Shown: positions 27,682 through 36,164, counted from the first letter of the stretch. The stretch is 64,000 bases of DNA from Paludibacteraceae bacterium (GCA_017448345.1 JAFSLP010000071.1:1-64000); one strand, 5' to 3'. Program-made: numbers and translations. Notes: generated by a model from the sequence alone, not told the origin.

Positions 27682-28776
27682 ATGAGAAATATCCTAATAC
27701 TCCTGTCCTTTCTCCCCTTGTCCTTCTGCTCGGCGCGTCCAATCGTCTTCAACGGCGACACCCTGCCGCTCAACAAGGAGTTCAAGAAGACCCGGTGCGG
27801 CACGCTTGATATCAAGGAGAACATCATCGAGGTCTCCGGCATAGCCTGTTCGCGTGTCACGCCCGGGTATATATGGATGCAGAGTGACGAGACCTCCAAG
27901 TACATCATCGCCACTGACGAGAAAGGTGCCCAACGTGCCTGCAAGGTCAAGTTCACCAAGTCCATCCGGTGGGACTGGGAGGACATGTCCGGCGGGGTGT
28001 ATGACGGCACGGACTACCTCTTCATCGGTGCTTTCGGCGATAACGAAGAGACGGATGGCGAGTATTCAATCATCTATTTCGAGGAACCGGCTATCGACCC
28101 TGTCAATGCGCCGGAGGTGACTGTCACGCCCTCGCAAATCCGATATGTCTATCCGGACGGCAGAAAACATAATGCCGAAGCGCTGATGTATGACAATGTG
28201 GACCAAGTCATCTATATCATCACCAAGGTCTATTATGATGTCTGTCAGGTCTTCAGCCTGCCTTTCCGCCTCGATTACGGCGATGAGCAGCAGACCCTGA
28301 CCTATGTGTGCGACCTCGGCGTGCGCTCTGACCTCGGCACCAGCGACAAGAACCAGCCCTACAAGGGTTTCCATCTGGTCACAGGCGCGGACATCTCCCC
28401 TGACGGCAAGTATATCCTCATCAAGAACCATAACAACATCGTGGCGGCTTATTCGTGGATTCTGCTCTGGACACGCGAAGAAGGCGAGTCGGTAGCCGAG
28501 ACCCTCAAACGGCAGCGCTATCCGGAAAATATCTCCTGCTACAGCTATGAATGGCAGGGTGAGGCTATCTGCTGGCTGGATGACTGCACTTTCTATACCA
28601 CCTCCGACGCCGATGACGGCAACCCGCCGATTTTCGTCTATAAAAGACCGTACCCCGAAGGGCTGACAGACGTACAAAGGGACGATGTACAATGCACAAA
28701 GGTGCTGATAGACGGCGTGCTCTATGTCTCTACTCCCGGAGGACTCTTCTCTCTCGACGGCAGGAGAGCACTATAA
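27682..28776 (+). CDS. exported protein of unknown function, predicted beta-propeller
   Basis: 364 residues with a signal peptide (LSFLPLSFCSA). The body reads like a beta-propeller (repeated IWMQSDETSKYIIA, DYLFIGAFGDNEE, ADISPDGKYILI and DDCTFYTTSD strands). I do not recognise a specific family. The last 30 residues (KVLIDGVLYVSTPGGLFSLD) resemble the C-termini of the proteins at 10122 and 57978 and may be a sorting signal. The codons before it come from a GTACAATGTACAAAG-type repeat at 28671-28704. The gene ends in an 8-to-10-bp-period array and a bidirectional terminator. Confidence 0.55.
   Translation: MRNILILLSFLPLSFCSARPIVFNGDTLPLNKEFKKTRCGTLDIKENIIEVSGIACSRVTPGYIWMQSDETSKYIIATDEKGAQRACKVKFTKSIRWDWEDMSGGVYDGTDYLFIGAFGDNEETDGEYSIIYFEEPAIDPVNAPEVTVTPSQIRYVYPDGRKHNAEALMYDNVDQVIYIITKVYYDVCQVFSLPFRLDYGDEQQTLTYVCDLGVRSDLGTSDKNQPYKGFHLVTGADISPDGKYILIKNHNNIVAAYSWILLWTREEGESVAETLKRQRYPENISCYSYEWQGEAICWLDDCTFYTTSDADDGNPPIFVYKRPYPEGLTDVQRDDVQCTKVLIDGVLYVSTPGGLFSLDGRRAL
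28671..28704 (+). repeat. GTACAAAG repeat before a C-terminal motif
   Basis: GTACAAAGGGACGATGTACA-like units in frame, encoding VQRDDVQCTKV. Nearly the same codons (VQCTKVL) precede the C-terminal motif of the LRR protein at 60665-60705. Confidence 0.7.
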
Positions 28777-28783
28777 CGCCCTT

Positions 28784-28858
28784 CCGATACCCTCGGATAT
28801 ACTCGGATATACTCGGATATACTCTGATAATCTCCGATAATCTCCGAGTTAATCCGAT
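28784..28858. repeat. CTCGGATATA 10-bp array
   Basis: Four CTCGGATATA units followed by three CTCCGATAAT units, between the stop of the propeller gene and the terminator. Confidence 0.9.
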
Positions 28859-28860
28859 AA

Positions 28861-28886
28861 AAAAAACGCCTGAGCGGGCGTTTTTT
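28861..28886. terminator. bidirectional intrinsic terminator
   Basis: AAAAAACGCC (28861-28870) and GGCGTTTTTT (28877-28886) form a perfect 10-bp stem with a six-base loop, between convergent genes. Confidence 0.95.
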
Positions 28887-28887
28887 G

Positions 28888-29358
28888 TTAGATAGCTTGT
28901 ATCAGCGCTACGGTCATCAGTCCGCAGCAGACCAGTTTGAGGATTGTGCCGAAGAGCAGTCCTATGAAACTGCCCCAACCGGCTTTGAGGGCTTCGGCTA
29001 TCTCTTTGCCTCCCACCAGTTCGCCTATGACGGCGCCTGCCAAGGGACCTATGATGACGCCTGCCGCGCCGAAGAACAGCCCTGCAAAGACGCCTATCGT
29101 GCTGCCCCAGACGCCGTAACGCGTGCCGCCGAATTTCTTCGTGCCCCACGCCGGAACGACATAGTCCAGCACGGACACCGCGATGGTCACGATAGCCCAG
29201 ACGAGCAGCATCTGCCAGCTGAAGTCCACTTTTTCCGTTGCCTGCGCTATCCATAGACCGGCATACGCAACCGGCACACCCGGCAGACCGGGAACGATGC
29301 AGCCGATGATGCCGACCACCATGCACAGGAACGCGATTACCAACAGTGCGATATCCAT
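28888..29358 (-). CDS. DUF456 family membrane protein
   Basis: 156 residues, several hydrophobic helices (MDIALLVIAFLCMVVGIIG, MLLVWAIVTIAVSVLDYVV) and the Gly-rich FAGLFFGAAGVIIGPLAGAV segment typical of DUF456. The function of the family is not known. It starts 3 nt after the HAD-phosphatase stop, so the two are one transcript with the fumarate reductase genes upstream. Confidence 0.85.
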   Translation of the reverse strand: MDIALLVIAFLCMVVGIIGCIVPGLPGVPVAYAGLWIAQATEKVDFSWQMLLVWAIVTIAVSVLDYVVPAWGTKKFGGTRYGVWGSTIGVFAGLFFGAAGVIIGPLAGAVIGELVGGKEIAEALKAGWGSFIGLLFGTILKLVCCGLMTVALIQAI

Positions 29359-29361
29359 AGT

Positions 29362-30009
29362 TTATCCCAATACTTGTTTCAACTCGTTCAAGCTTGCGCA
29401 GGTCTTCCAACCCGCAGTCTGCTCCGCCGCAAGGCGGTTCTGCGGCAGGTCATCCACAAAGATGACCACCGGCTGACGCTCATCCTCCACAGCGGTACGG
29501 GGACGGATAGCCGCCTCCACCTGCTCGTAGATCTCCTTCTCCGGCTTGGCGATGTGCATCTCCTGCGAGAGGAACATCCGCTCGAAGCAGCGGTCTAAAT
29601 GGTAGCGGTCGTTGATATAATGGAAATGCAGGTCATTGCCGTTGGACAGCAGATAGAGCCTGTATCCCTCATGCCGCAGCCGGTGCAGATAATCCAGTCT
29701 GTCCTCAGGCAGGTCTGCCAGCATAGCCATCCATGCGCCGGTCACTTCTTCCCGGGTCGTTCCCGCCTTGCAGAAACGCTGCACCTCGCTCACGAAATCT
29801 TCTGCGGAGATGAGTCCGCGTTCGAAATCCGCCATCAGTTGCCGGTTGGCGACGGAGACGGCTTTCACGCCCTCTCCGTCGTCATCCAGACCTAATGCGT
29901 TACGCAGGTTCTCTTCGCCCATCAGTTCCCTGAAACGGCTTGTACAGCGCTCCACGTTCAGGTTGATGAGCACGCCGCCCAAGTCACAAACGATTATCGG
30001 CTTGTCCAT
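29362..30009 (-). CDS. HAD-family phosphatase (HAD-IA, YihX-like)
   Basis: The start at 30009 gives a 215-residue enzyme beginning MDKPIIVCDLGGVLINLN. The longer frame overlaps frdB and adds a non-family N-terminus. In motif I, DLGGV, the second catalytic Asp position is a Gly instead of the usual DxD, as in the YihX-like group with D-x-G. Motif II is YLLSNGN and motif IV VIFVDDLPQN. The substrate is likely a small sugar phosphate or FMN-like metabolite; not determinable here. It lies 8 nt after frdB. Confidence 0.8.
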   Translation of the reverse strand: MDKPIIVCDLGGVLINLNVERCTSRFRELMGEENLRNALGLDDDGEGVKAVSVANRQLMADFERGLISAEDFVSEVQRFCKAGTTREEVTGAWMAMLADLPEDRLDYLHRLRHEGYRLYLLSNGNDLHFHYINDRYHLDRCFERMFLSQEMHIAKPEKEIYEQVEAAIRPRTAVEDERQPVVIFVDDLPQNRLAAEQTAGWKTCASLNELKQVLG

Positions 30010-30017
30010 GCGGTGGC

Positions 30018-30773
30018 TTAGTCTTTGAATTTGGCTTTCAGGAACTCGCGGTTGAGACGTGCGATGTTTGCCAGACTGACAGATTTCGGGCACTCGGCAG
30101 CACAAGCACCGGTGTTGGTACAGTTACCGAAGCCGAGTTCGTCCATCTTAGCCACCATGGCTTTGGCGCGCGCAGCCGCCTCGATCTTGCCTTGCGGCAG
30201 GAGGGCGAGTTGCGAAACCTTGGCCGCCACGAAGAGCATTGCCGAGCCGTTCTTACAAGCGGCAGCGCATGCGCCGCAACCGATACAGGAAGCTGCATCC
30301 ATCGCCTCGTCTGCTACAGGCTTCGGAATAGGAATAGCGTTCGCGTCGGGTACACCGCCGGTGTTGACGGAAACGAAGCCGCCTGCCTGCATGATCTTGT
30401 CATACGCGCCACGGTCCACCATCAGGTCCTTGATGACAGGGAACGCACGGCTACGCCACGGCTCTACGGTGATGGTCTCGCTGTCTTTGAACTTACGCAT
30501 GTGCAACTGACAGGTGGTGATAGCGGAGTCTGGTCCGTGCGGGTGACCGTTGACGTACATCGAGCACATACCGCAGATACCCTCGCGGCAGTCGTGATCG
30601 TAGGTCACTGGGTCTTTGTGCTCTGCTACAAGCTGCTCGTTCAGAATGTCAATCATCTCCAGGAACGATGCGCCTTGGAATACATGTTTCAGCTCGTAGG
30701 TCTCGAAATGTCCCTGAGCCTTCGGGCCGGCCTGACGCCATACCCGTACTTTAATATCAATATAACTATCCAT
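30018..30773 (-). CDS. frdB: fumarate reductase/succinate dehydrogenase iron-sulfur subunit
   Basis: 251 residues. The [2Fe-2S] ligands lie in [15 protein letters not shown] (about 62-76) plus a Cys in ITTCQLH (about 88). The [4Fe-4S] and [3Fe-4S] ligands lie in [14 protein letters not shown] (about 163) and [13 protein letters not shown] (about 217). FrdB passes electrons between the cytochrome b subunit and the flavoprotein. The usual Bacteroidota order frdC-frdA-frdB is kept, but a four-helix-bundle gene is inserted between frdA and frdB. In anaerobic Bacteroidales the complex mainly reduces fumarate to succinate. Confidence 0.95.
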   Translation of the reverse strand: MDSYIDIKVRVWRQAGPKAQGHFETYELKHVFQGASFLEMIDILNEQLVAEHKDPVTYDHDCREGICGMCSMYVNGHPHGPDSAITTCQLHMRKFKDSETITVEPWRSRAFPVIKDLMVDRGAYDKIMQAGGFVSVNTGGVPDANAIPIPKPVADEAMDAASCIGCGACAAACKNGSAMLFVAAKVSQLALLPQGKIEAAARAKAMVAKMDELGFGNCTNTGACAAECPKSVSLANIARLNREFLKAKFKD

Positions 30774-30784
30774 GATTTTTATTA

Positions 30785-30872
30785 GTTGAGTGTTGAGTGT
30801 TGAGTGTTTAGTGTAGTTGAGTGTTGATAGTTGAGAGTTGTGTGTAGTCTAAAGTTTTGAGTTTTGAGTTGA
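30785..30872 (-). repeat. TTGAGTG heptad array downstream of the four-helix-bundle gene
   Basis: TTGAGTG/TTTAGTG/TTTTGAG heptads fill the gap between the four-helix-bundle gene and frdB and run into the last codons of the former. Confidence 0.9.
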
Positions 30873-31241
30873 TGGTTCCATATAACTCTTCTGCAAACCA
30901 GACAATAACCTTGCTGTATCAGCAATAAGAGATTCCATATTATGAAATTGTTCTTCAGAGATATATTTCTCTTCTTCAGCAATTTCAATTTGGCTCATTA
31001 CTTCCATTAATGAACCATAAGAAATCTCAAGAAAGTGTATTTTATCTTTGACAGAGTATCGGGTTATACCCTCCGCAATATTCGACGTAATGGATACAGA
31101 AGCGCGACGCAACTGATCGCACAAAGCAAATTGCTCTGTTTTAGGGAATTGCTTTAACAGATGGTACACATGTTTCCGCACTTCCTTTGCTTTTTGATAA
31201 GCGACTAAGTTTCTATATCCGAAAAACTCCATAACTTTCAA
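30849..31241 (-). CDS. four-helix-bundle protein (23S rRNA IVP/S23 family)
   Basis: 130 residues or fewer; starts at 31241 and 31232 (MEFFGYRNL) are both possible. The family core is clear: YRNLVAYQKAKEVRKHVY, LCDQLRRASVSITSNIAEG and FLEISYGSLMEVMSQIEIA. The family is known from 23S rRNA intervening sequences and resembles the Avd accessory protein of diversity-generating retroelements; its function is uncertain. Here it splits frdA from frdB and is bracketed by heptad arrays (30785-30872 and 31236-31277). The final residues (STQNSKL) are read from the array itself. Base composition is more AT-rich than in the frd genes, which suggests insertion. Confidence 0.85.
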   Translation of the reverse strand: MKVMEFFGYRNLVAYQKAKEVRKHVYHLLKQFPKTEQFALCDQLRRASVSITSNIAEGITRYSVKDKIHFLEISYGSLMEVMSQIEIAEEEKYISEEQFHNMESLIADTARLLSGLQKSYMEPSTQNSKL

Positions 31242-31277
31242 CTACTCTAAACACTAAACTCTAAACACTAAACTGAA
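31236..31277 (-). repeat. CTAAACA heptad array upstream of the four-helix-bundle gene
   Basis: CTAAACACTAAACTCTAAAC-type units between the frdA stop and the four-helix-bundle start, related to the TTGAGTG array on its other side. Confidence 0.8.
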
Positions 31278-31288
31278 TTAGAAAAACT

Positions 31289-33529
31289 TTAGTTTTTATA
31301 ATTACGCGTTTTACGTTCCGTGAACTCGTAGTCAAGCGGCTCTTTGATGAGTTGCGGCTCTTTGTCCTCACCCATATATTTCCAGCAACCTACATAACTG
31401 AACTTATCGTCCTGACGGAGTGCTTCGCCTTCCGGTGTTTGGTATTCCTCGCGGAAGTGACCACCGCAGGACTCCTCACGATGGAGAGCATCGACAGCCA
31501 TCAGACGACCGATCTCAATGAAGTCCGCCAGACGGAGCGCTTTCTCCAACTCGTTGTTCAGGCTGTTAGCCTCACCCGGGATATAGACGTTGGTCCAGAA
31601 CTCTTTTTTGATAGCATCAATCTTCTTGATACCTTCTTTGAGTCCTTCTGCGGTACGTCCCATGCCGACGAAGTCCCACATCACGAGACCGAGCTCTTTG
31701 TGGATGGAATCCACTGAACGCTTGCCCTGGATAGCCATGAGTTTGTTGATCTTGTCCTGTACGGCTTTCTCCGCCTCGGCAAACTCCGGCAGGTCGGTAC
31801 TCATACGCGGCACGCCGATCTGGTCTGCAAGGTAGTTCTGGATGGTATAAGGCAGTACGAAATAGCCGTCTGCGAGACCCTGCATGAGGGCGGAAGCACC
31901 CAGACGGTTGGCTCCGTGGTCGGAGAAGTTCGCCTCACCGATACAGAACAGACCTTTGACGGATGTCTGCAGCTCGTAGTCCACCCAGATACCACCCATC
32001 GTATAGTGGATTGCCGGGAAGATCATCATCGGGTTCTCGTACGGGTTCTCATCGACAATCTTCTCGTACATCTGGAAGAGGTTGCCGTATTTCTGAGCAA
32101 CGACATCCTTACCCAGACGCTGGATAGCTTCACTGAAATCGAGGAACACAGCCAAACCGGTGTTGTTCACGCCGTAGCCTTTGTCGCAACGCTCTTTGGC
32201 GGCACGCGAAGCCACGTCACGCGGAACGAGGTTTCCGAATGCCGGATAGCGGCGCTCCAAGTAGTAGTCACGGTCCTCTTCAGGGATGTCGCGTCCTTTG
32301 ATCTTGCCTGCCTGCAGCAGCTTCGCGTCCTCCAGTTTCTTCGGCACCCAGATACGTCCGTCGTTACGGAGCGACTCGGACATCAGGGTCAGTTTGGACT
32401 GGAAGTCACCGTGCTTCGGAATACAGGTCGGGTGGATCTGTGCATAGCAGGGGTTAGCGAAATAAGCGCCGTGACGGTACATCTGCATGGCAGCCGAACC
32501 GTTGGAAGCCATGGCATTGGTGGATAGGAAGAAGGTGTTTCCGTAACCACCGGAACCTACTACTACCGCATGGGCGAAGAAACGCTCGATACGTCCGGTA
32601 ACGAGGTTACGGGCGATGATACCACGTGCACGCTTCTCGCCGTTCTCATCTGCGATGAGCACGATGTCCAGCATCTCATAGCGGGTGTACATCTTCACTT
32701 TGCCTTTGCCGATCTGGCGGCTCAATGCGGAATAAGCGCCGAGCAGCAACTGCTGTCCGGTCTGACCCTTGGCGTAGAAGGTACGGGAAACCTGTGCGCC
32801 ACCGAAGGAACGGTTGTCCAGCAGACCTCCGTATTCGCGTGCGAAAGGAACACCCTGCGCCACGCACTGGTCGATGATGTTATTGCTGACCTCCGCCAGA
32901 CGATATACGTTCGCCTCGCGTGCGCGATAGTCACCGCCTTTGATAGTATCGTAATAGAGACGATAGACAGAGTCACCGTCGTTCTGGTAGTTCTTCGCAG
33001 CGTTGATACCACCCTGCGCAGCAATCGAGTGCGCACGGCGCGGGCTGTCCTGAATACAGAAGTTCAGTACATTGAATCCCATCTCTGCGAGGGACGCAGC
33101 AGCCGAAGCACCGGCGAGACCTGTACCTACCACGATGATGTCCAGACGGCGTTTGTTAGCCGGGTTCACCAGTTTCTGATGGTTCTTGTAGTTCGTCCAC
33201 TTGAGCTCCAGCGGTCCCTCGGGAATCTTCGCATCCTTCGGGGTGATAACCTTAGCCTCGGCTTTCGCCTCGGCAGGAGCTGTCATCTCCTCAGCCGCCG
33301 CTTTGGCTGCCTTGCCGGCTTTTCCGGCTGCGTCTTTCAGCGCCTCAACCGCCTCTTTCACTTCGGCACGCTCTGCTACTTTCTCTGCACGGGCTTGCAG
33401 TTCTTCCGCTACTTCAGCCGCTTTTTCCACGGCTGCTTCCGCCACTTGCTGAGCCACCTCGGCAGCCTTTCCGGCTACCTTCTCTGCTGCTTTCTTGGCA
33501 GCGTCCAGTATTTCTTCTTTCTTAGCCAT
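31289..33529 (-). CDS. frdA: fumarate reductase/succinate dehydrogenase flavoprotein subunit with N-terminal extension
   Basis: 746 residues. The catalytic part starts near residue 103 ([20 protein letters not shown]) and is typical of Bacteroidota FrdA. It has the FAD dinucleotide-binding loop [19 protein letters not shown], the FAD-attachment His region [18 protein letters not shown], the active-site [11 protein letters not shown] stretch and [20 protein letters not shown]. Residues 1-100 are an Ala/Lys/Glu-rich helical extension (repeated [18 protein letters not shown] style) not normally found in the enzyme. The ATG at 33529 follows an AAATGGT-type array and is the only sensible start upstream; internal starts would truncate the core. 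The enzyme converts fumarate and succinate at the inner membrane. Confidence 0.93.
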   Translation of the reverse strand: MAKKEEILDAAKKAAEKVAGKAAEVAQQVAEAAVEKAAEVAEELQARAEKVAERAEVKEAVEALKDAAGKAGKAAKAAAEEMTAPAEAKAEAKVITPKDAKIPEGPLELKWTNYKNHQKLVNPANKRRLDIIVVGTGLAGASAAASLAEMGFNVLNFCIQDSPRRAHSIAAQGGINAAKNYQNDGDSVYRLYYDTIKGGDYRAREANVYRLAEVSNNIIDQCVAQGVPFAREYGGLLDNRSFGGAQVSRTFYAKGQTGQQLLLGAYSALSRQIGKGKVKMYTRYEMLDIVLIADENGEKRARGIIARNLVTGRIERFFAHAVVVGSGGYGNTFFLSTNAMASNGSAAMQMYRHGAYFANPCYAQIHPTCIPKHGDFQSKLTLMSESLRNDGRIWVPKKLEDAKLLQAGKIKGRDIPEEDRDYYLERRYPAFGNLVPRDVASRAAKERCDKGYGVNNTGLAVFLDFSEAIQRLGKDVVAQKYGNLFQMYEKIVDENPYENPMMIFPAIHYTMGGIWVDYELQTSVKGLFCIGEANFSDHGANRLGASALMQGLADGYFVLPYTIQNYLADQIGVPRMSTDLPEFAEAEKAVQDKINKLMAIQGKRSVDSIHKELGLVMWDFVGMGRTAEGLKEGIKKIDAIKKEFWTNVYIPGEANSLNNELEKALRLADFIEIGRLMAVDALHREESCGGHFREEYQTPEGEALRQDDKFSYVGCWKYMGEDKEPQLIKEPLDYEFTERKTRNYKN

Positions 33530-33567
33530 AATGTCATTTACAATTTAGTCATTTACCATTTACCGTT
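33530..33567 (-). repeat. AAATGGTAAATGAC array between frdC and frdA
   Basis: On the - strand, GGTAAATGGTAAATGACTAA-type units lie exactly between the frdC stop and the frdA start. Confidence 0.85.
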
Positions 33568-34260
33568 TTAGCACAGCATGCCTATGCCCATGCCGAAATA
33601 GTAAAGCACCACGATGGTGAAGGGTATCAGGGCGATAGTAGCCACCACGGTGCTGATTACCTCGACGCGTTTCTGCCATTTGAGGTTGTTCAGTCCCATG
33701 GATGTCATCGCCGAGCCTACACCGTGCTTGAGGTGCAGCCACAGCACCACGAACCACAGGAGGTACAGCACGCAGTACACCTGTCCCCAGACGGGAGTGG
33801 TAAACAGCTCCTTGACATACGCCGCCCCGTTCTGCGGGTCAAAAGAACCCGTCTCTATGCCGGTCAGTTCGGCAAACTGCATCTTGAACCAGAAATTGTA
33901 CAGATGCAGGCAGAGGAACCCGAGAATGATAAGACCGAGAACGAGCATGTTCTCCGATTCCCAAGTCACACCTTCTTTTTTCGCGCGTACCTCATACCGG
34001 TCGTTGCCGCGTGCGGCACGGTTCTGGATAGTCAGATACAGACCATAGCAGATGTGTACGACGACAAGGAACGCAATGCCCAGCGAGCCGATGACGGCGT
34101 ACCAGTTAGCGCCGAGGAAACGGCAGATAGCGTTGTAAGCCTCCTCGCTGAACACCAGCGCGAGGTTCATACAACCATGAAAAAGCAGGAACAGCAGCAG
34201 CGCTGTACCGCTGAGGGCCATAACGAACTTACGCCCTACAGATGAGTCTTTTAACCACAT
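33568..34260 (-). CDS. frdC: fumarate reductase/succinate dehydrogenase cytochrome b subunit
   Basis: 230 residues with five predicted transmembrane helices. Conserved features are FLLFHGCMNLALVF (His for haem), VVHICYGLYLTIQNR, LHLYNFWFKMQFAE and WLHLKHGVGSAMTSMG. This B-type subunit anchors FrdAB and exchanges electrons with menaquinone. It is the first gene of the frd operon. A textbook promoter lies at 34322-34353 on the - strand, giving a leader of about 55 nt. Confidence 0.92.
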   Translation of the reverse strand: MWLKDSSVGRKFVMALSGTALLLFLLFHGCMNLALVFSEEAYNAICRFLGANWYAVIGSLGIAFLVVVHICYGLYLTIQNRAARGNDRYEVRAKKEGVTWESENMLVLGLIILGFLCLHLYNFWFKMQFAELTGIETGSFDPQNGAAYVKELFTTPVWGQVYCVLYLLWFVVLWLHLKHGVGSAMTSMGLNNLKWQKRVEVISTVVATIALIPFTIVVLYYFGMGIGMLC

Positions 34261-34321
34261 ACGATTGTTTGTTTTTTAAGAATTTATAACGTTATAATTT
34301 GTGTGTTCTCTAAATCGGCTG

Positions 34322-34353
34322 CAAATTTACAAAAAAAAAATGACATATGCAAA
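34322..34353 (-). promoter_or_regulatory. frd operon promoter
   Basis: Read on the - strand: -33 TTTG (34350-34353), 20 nt, then -7 TAAATTTG (34322-34329). The spacing is exact for Bacteroidota sigma-70 promoters. The spacer starts CATATGTCA, similar to other promoters in the window. Confidence 0.85.
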
Positions 34354-34429
34354 AAAAAACGCCCCGGAGAACGATTTTTTGAATTAATAATTAATAACTA
34401 GTAGTGTTGCGATAATTTTAAGAAAAAAA

Positions 34430-34600
34430 CAAAGATAAACACTTTTGATGGCTTTTGAGCTTCGCTCTCGCGTATTTTGCTGCTAAAAACTCCTCGCAAG
34501 CAAGCTTTCGGATAGTTTTTACCATCAAACTCCGCAACTCTTCGAGTAAAAGCCATCAAAAGAAATAAACCTAAAAAACATAACCGATTCAAATCAAAAA
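34430..34600. repeat. structured dispersed element, copy B
   Basis: CTTTTGATGGCTTTT (34442-34456) and AAAAGCCATCAAAAG (34548-34562) form a perfect 15-bp outer stem. Inside are GAGC/GCTC (34457-34467), GATAG/CCATC (34511-34526) and ACTC/GAGT hairpins in the same order as in copy A (398-560). The flanks AAAGATAAAC and AAATAAACCTAAAAAACAT also match. The outer stem differs from copy A by paired changes. Confidence 0.65.
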
Positions 34601-34657
34601 ATTGGAATGGACTTATAAGTGACTATATAATAGCGCTTAACATCATAACCTCTCTAT

Positions 34658-34751
34658 TCCCCTTCCATACCCCCTCCATCCCGCCGGGAACACATCTCGT
34701 TCTTATCCCTAAAGGGAACGATTATTACGCACCGCGTACGTCACCGTACCG
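34658..34751 (-). repeat. dispersed repeat shared with 62659-62730
   Basis: On the - strand it contains GGTACGGTGACGTACG and ACGAGATGTGTTCCCG followed by CGGGATGGA, as does the + strand at 62659-62730. I see no coding potential. Confidence 0.65.
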
Positions 34752-34971
34752 TGCCTTTACCCTGTTTGTCTTTTAATTTTCCGTCCAAAATTATCAACAA
34801 TTATCCCCAAATTATTATGTCCGCAGATTTACCGGATTAAACAGATTTTCCTTTCTGTCAACAATTAAAGACAATTACTAACAATTTCTTTAGCGAGTCT
34901 GGTTAATCTGCTCAATCTGTGGATAGTAGAATAATTGTCTTTAATGGTCTTTAATTCTTATCTCGCTTTTT

Positions 34972-36090
34972 TTAGTCTTTTTTCAGGTATTTGGGGAAAG
35001 TCTGCTCGAAGAGGCGTACGGCTTGCTGGACAGAGCCGAAGAGTTCTCCGCCCGAGGCGTTCATGTGTCCGCCACCCCGGAAGACCTCGTGCGCCCAGAT
35101 GTTGACGGGTCTGTCGCCCTGCGAGCGGAAAGAGACACGTATGCGCGAACGCGGTGTGCCCGGCTTCGGACGCTCCTCGCGCATGAAGACCGAGTAATAG
35201 ACATCGGCTATCTGCAGCGGCATGTTCACTAAGCCTTCCGTGTCTCCCACCTGATAGTGATACTGGTCCAGTTCGTCCGCCGTGAGGGTGATGAGCGCCA
35301 AGTGGTACTCCGGATAGATGCGCATTCTGCGGTAGAGCGCATACCCCGTGAGCCGCATGCGGTCCACCGAATACTGGTTGAAGACGGCATTATAGACCGC
35401 ATCCTTCTGCACGCCTGCGCGGAGGAGGTCGGCGATGATGTCATACAGCTCCGCGCTGGTGGAGTTGAAGGAGAAATTGCCGGTGTCGGTCATCAGCCCC
35501 GTGTAGATACAGGTGGCGAGTTGTGTGTTGCGTGTAGCGTGCGGCGTGCTGAGTGCGGCGATGAGGCGATAGACGATTTCGCTGGCGGAGGTCGCCTGCG
35601 GGTAGGAGAAAGTGACATCCGCAAAGTCCATCGGGTCCAAGTGATGGTCGATGAGAATCTTCGGGCAGGAGTGCTGCACCATCTTCTCCCCCACCGGACC
35701 GATACGTTTGGGGTCGTTGAAATCCGTGCAGACGAAGAGGTCCGCTTCCTCTATGAGCGCGTCGCATGCCTTGGTTTGGGTCTCATAGACCATGATCTTG
35801 TCCGCTCCGGGCATCCAGTTAAAGAAAGCGGGAAAAGCATTGGGAACGATGACATTTACCATTTGGTCATTTACCATTAGACCATTTACCATTTGGTCAT
35901 TTACCATTTGGTCATTTACCATTTGGTCATTTACCATTTGGTCATTTGTTGGGTCATTGAGCCAGTGGTACAGTGCAAGGGCGGAACCCATGGCATCGCC
36001 GTCCGGCGCCATATGGGTGAGAATGACTATATGCCGCGCATTGCGTATCAGTTCTGCCGCACGGGCAACGGAAGAGGAGTCTAATTGCAT
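34972..36090 (-). CDS. nrnA: DHH/DHHA1 phosphoesterase (NrnA-type oligoribonuclease/pAp phosphatase)
   Basis: 372 residues, cytoplasmic. DHH-family motifs: VILTHMAPDGDAMGSAL near residue 22, VCTDFNDP near 120, KILIDHHLDP near 146 and the DHHA1 motif RGGGHMNASGGEL near 340. NrnA degrades short RNA oligomers and dephosphorylates pAp. Between motif I and the next strand, residues about 48-80 are a pentapeptide array (NDQMV six times, once NGLMV) encoded by the AAATGGTAAATGACC repeat. Residues about 183-195 (STPHATRNTQLAT) come from a second, different array. Both are insertions in a conserved core. The start at 36090 abuts an AATTACG array. Confidence 0.88.
   Translation of the reverse strand: MQLDSSSVARAAELIRNARHIVILTHMAPDGDAMGSALALYHWLNDPTNDQMVNDQMVNDQMVNDQMVNGLMVNDQMVNVIVPNAFPAFFNWMPGADKIMVYETQTKACDALIEEADLFVCTDFNDPKRIGPVGEKMVQHSCPKILIDHHLDPMDFADVTFSYPQATSASEIVYRLIAALSTPHATRNTQLATCIYTGLMTDTGNFSFNSTSAELYDIIADLLRAGVQKDAVYNAVFNQYSVDRMRLTGYALYRRMRIYPEYHLALITLTADELDQYHYQVGDTEGLVNMPLQIADVYYSVFMREERPKPGTPRSRIRVSFRSQGDRPVNIWAHEVFRGGGHMNASGGELFGSVQQAVRLFEQTFPKYLKKD
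35516..35556 (-). repeat. GTGTTGC-type heptad array inside nrnA
   Basis: TGTGTTGCGTGTAGCGTGCG-type heptads in frame in nrnA, encoding TPHATRNTQLAT on the - strand. Confidence 0.75.
35851..35950 (-). repeat. 15-bp AAATGGTAAATGACC array inside nrnA
   Basis: About six and a half 15-bp units in frame in nrnA. The 15-bp unit keeps the reading frame and gives the pentapeptide NDQMV. It is the longest copy of this family in the window. Confidence 0.95.
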
Positions 36091-36164
36091 ACAAATTACA
36101 AATTACGAATTACAAATTACGAATTACAAATTACGAATTACAAATTACAAATTACGAATTACGA
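36091..36164 (-). repeat. AATTACG/AAATTAC heptad array before nrnA
   Basis: Ten heptads alternating AAATTAC and GAATTAC lie directly against the nrnA ATG (36090). Confidence 0.95.

Larger units (their letters stand above)
34354..34971. other. non-coding region between frdC and nrnA
   Basis: No gene seen. It contains structured element copy B (34430-34600), a repeat shared with 62659-62730 (34658-34751, opposite strand), AT-rich CAATTA-type repeats with CAGATT units (34790-34940), and a 22-bp inverted copy of 61-82 at 34948-34969. Confidence 0.6.

Noticed and set aside
30785..30872. CRISPR-like array
   Set aside because: Units are 7 bp, degenerate and contiguous, without spacers; no cas genes in the window. 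The same holds for the arrays at 36091 and 35851.
32570..33571. 333-residue + strand frame opposite frdA
   Set aside because: Antisense to the conserved FrdA core; no independent family match.
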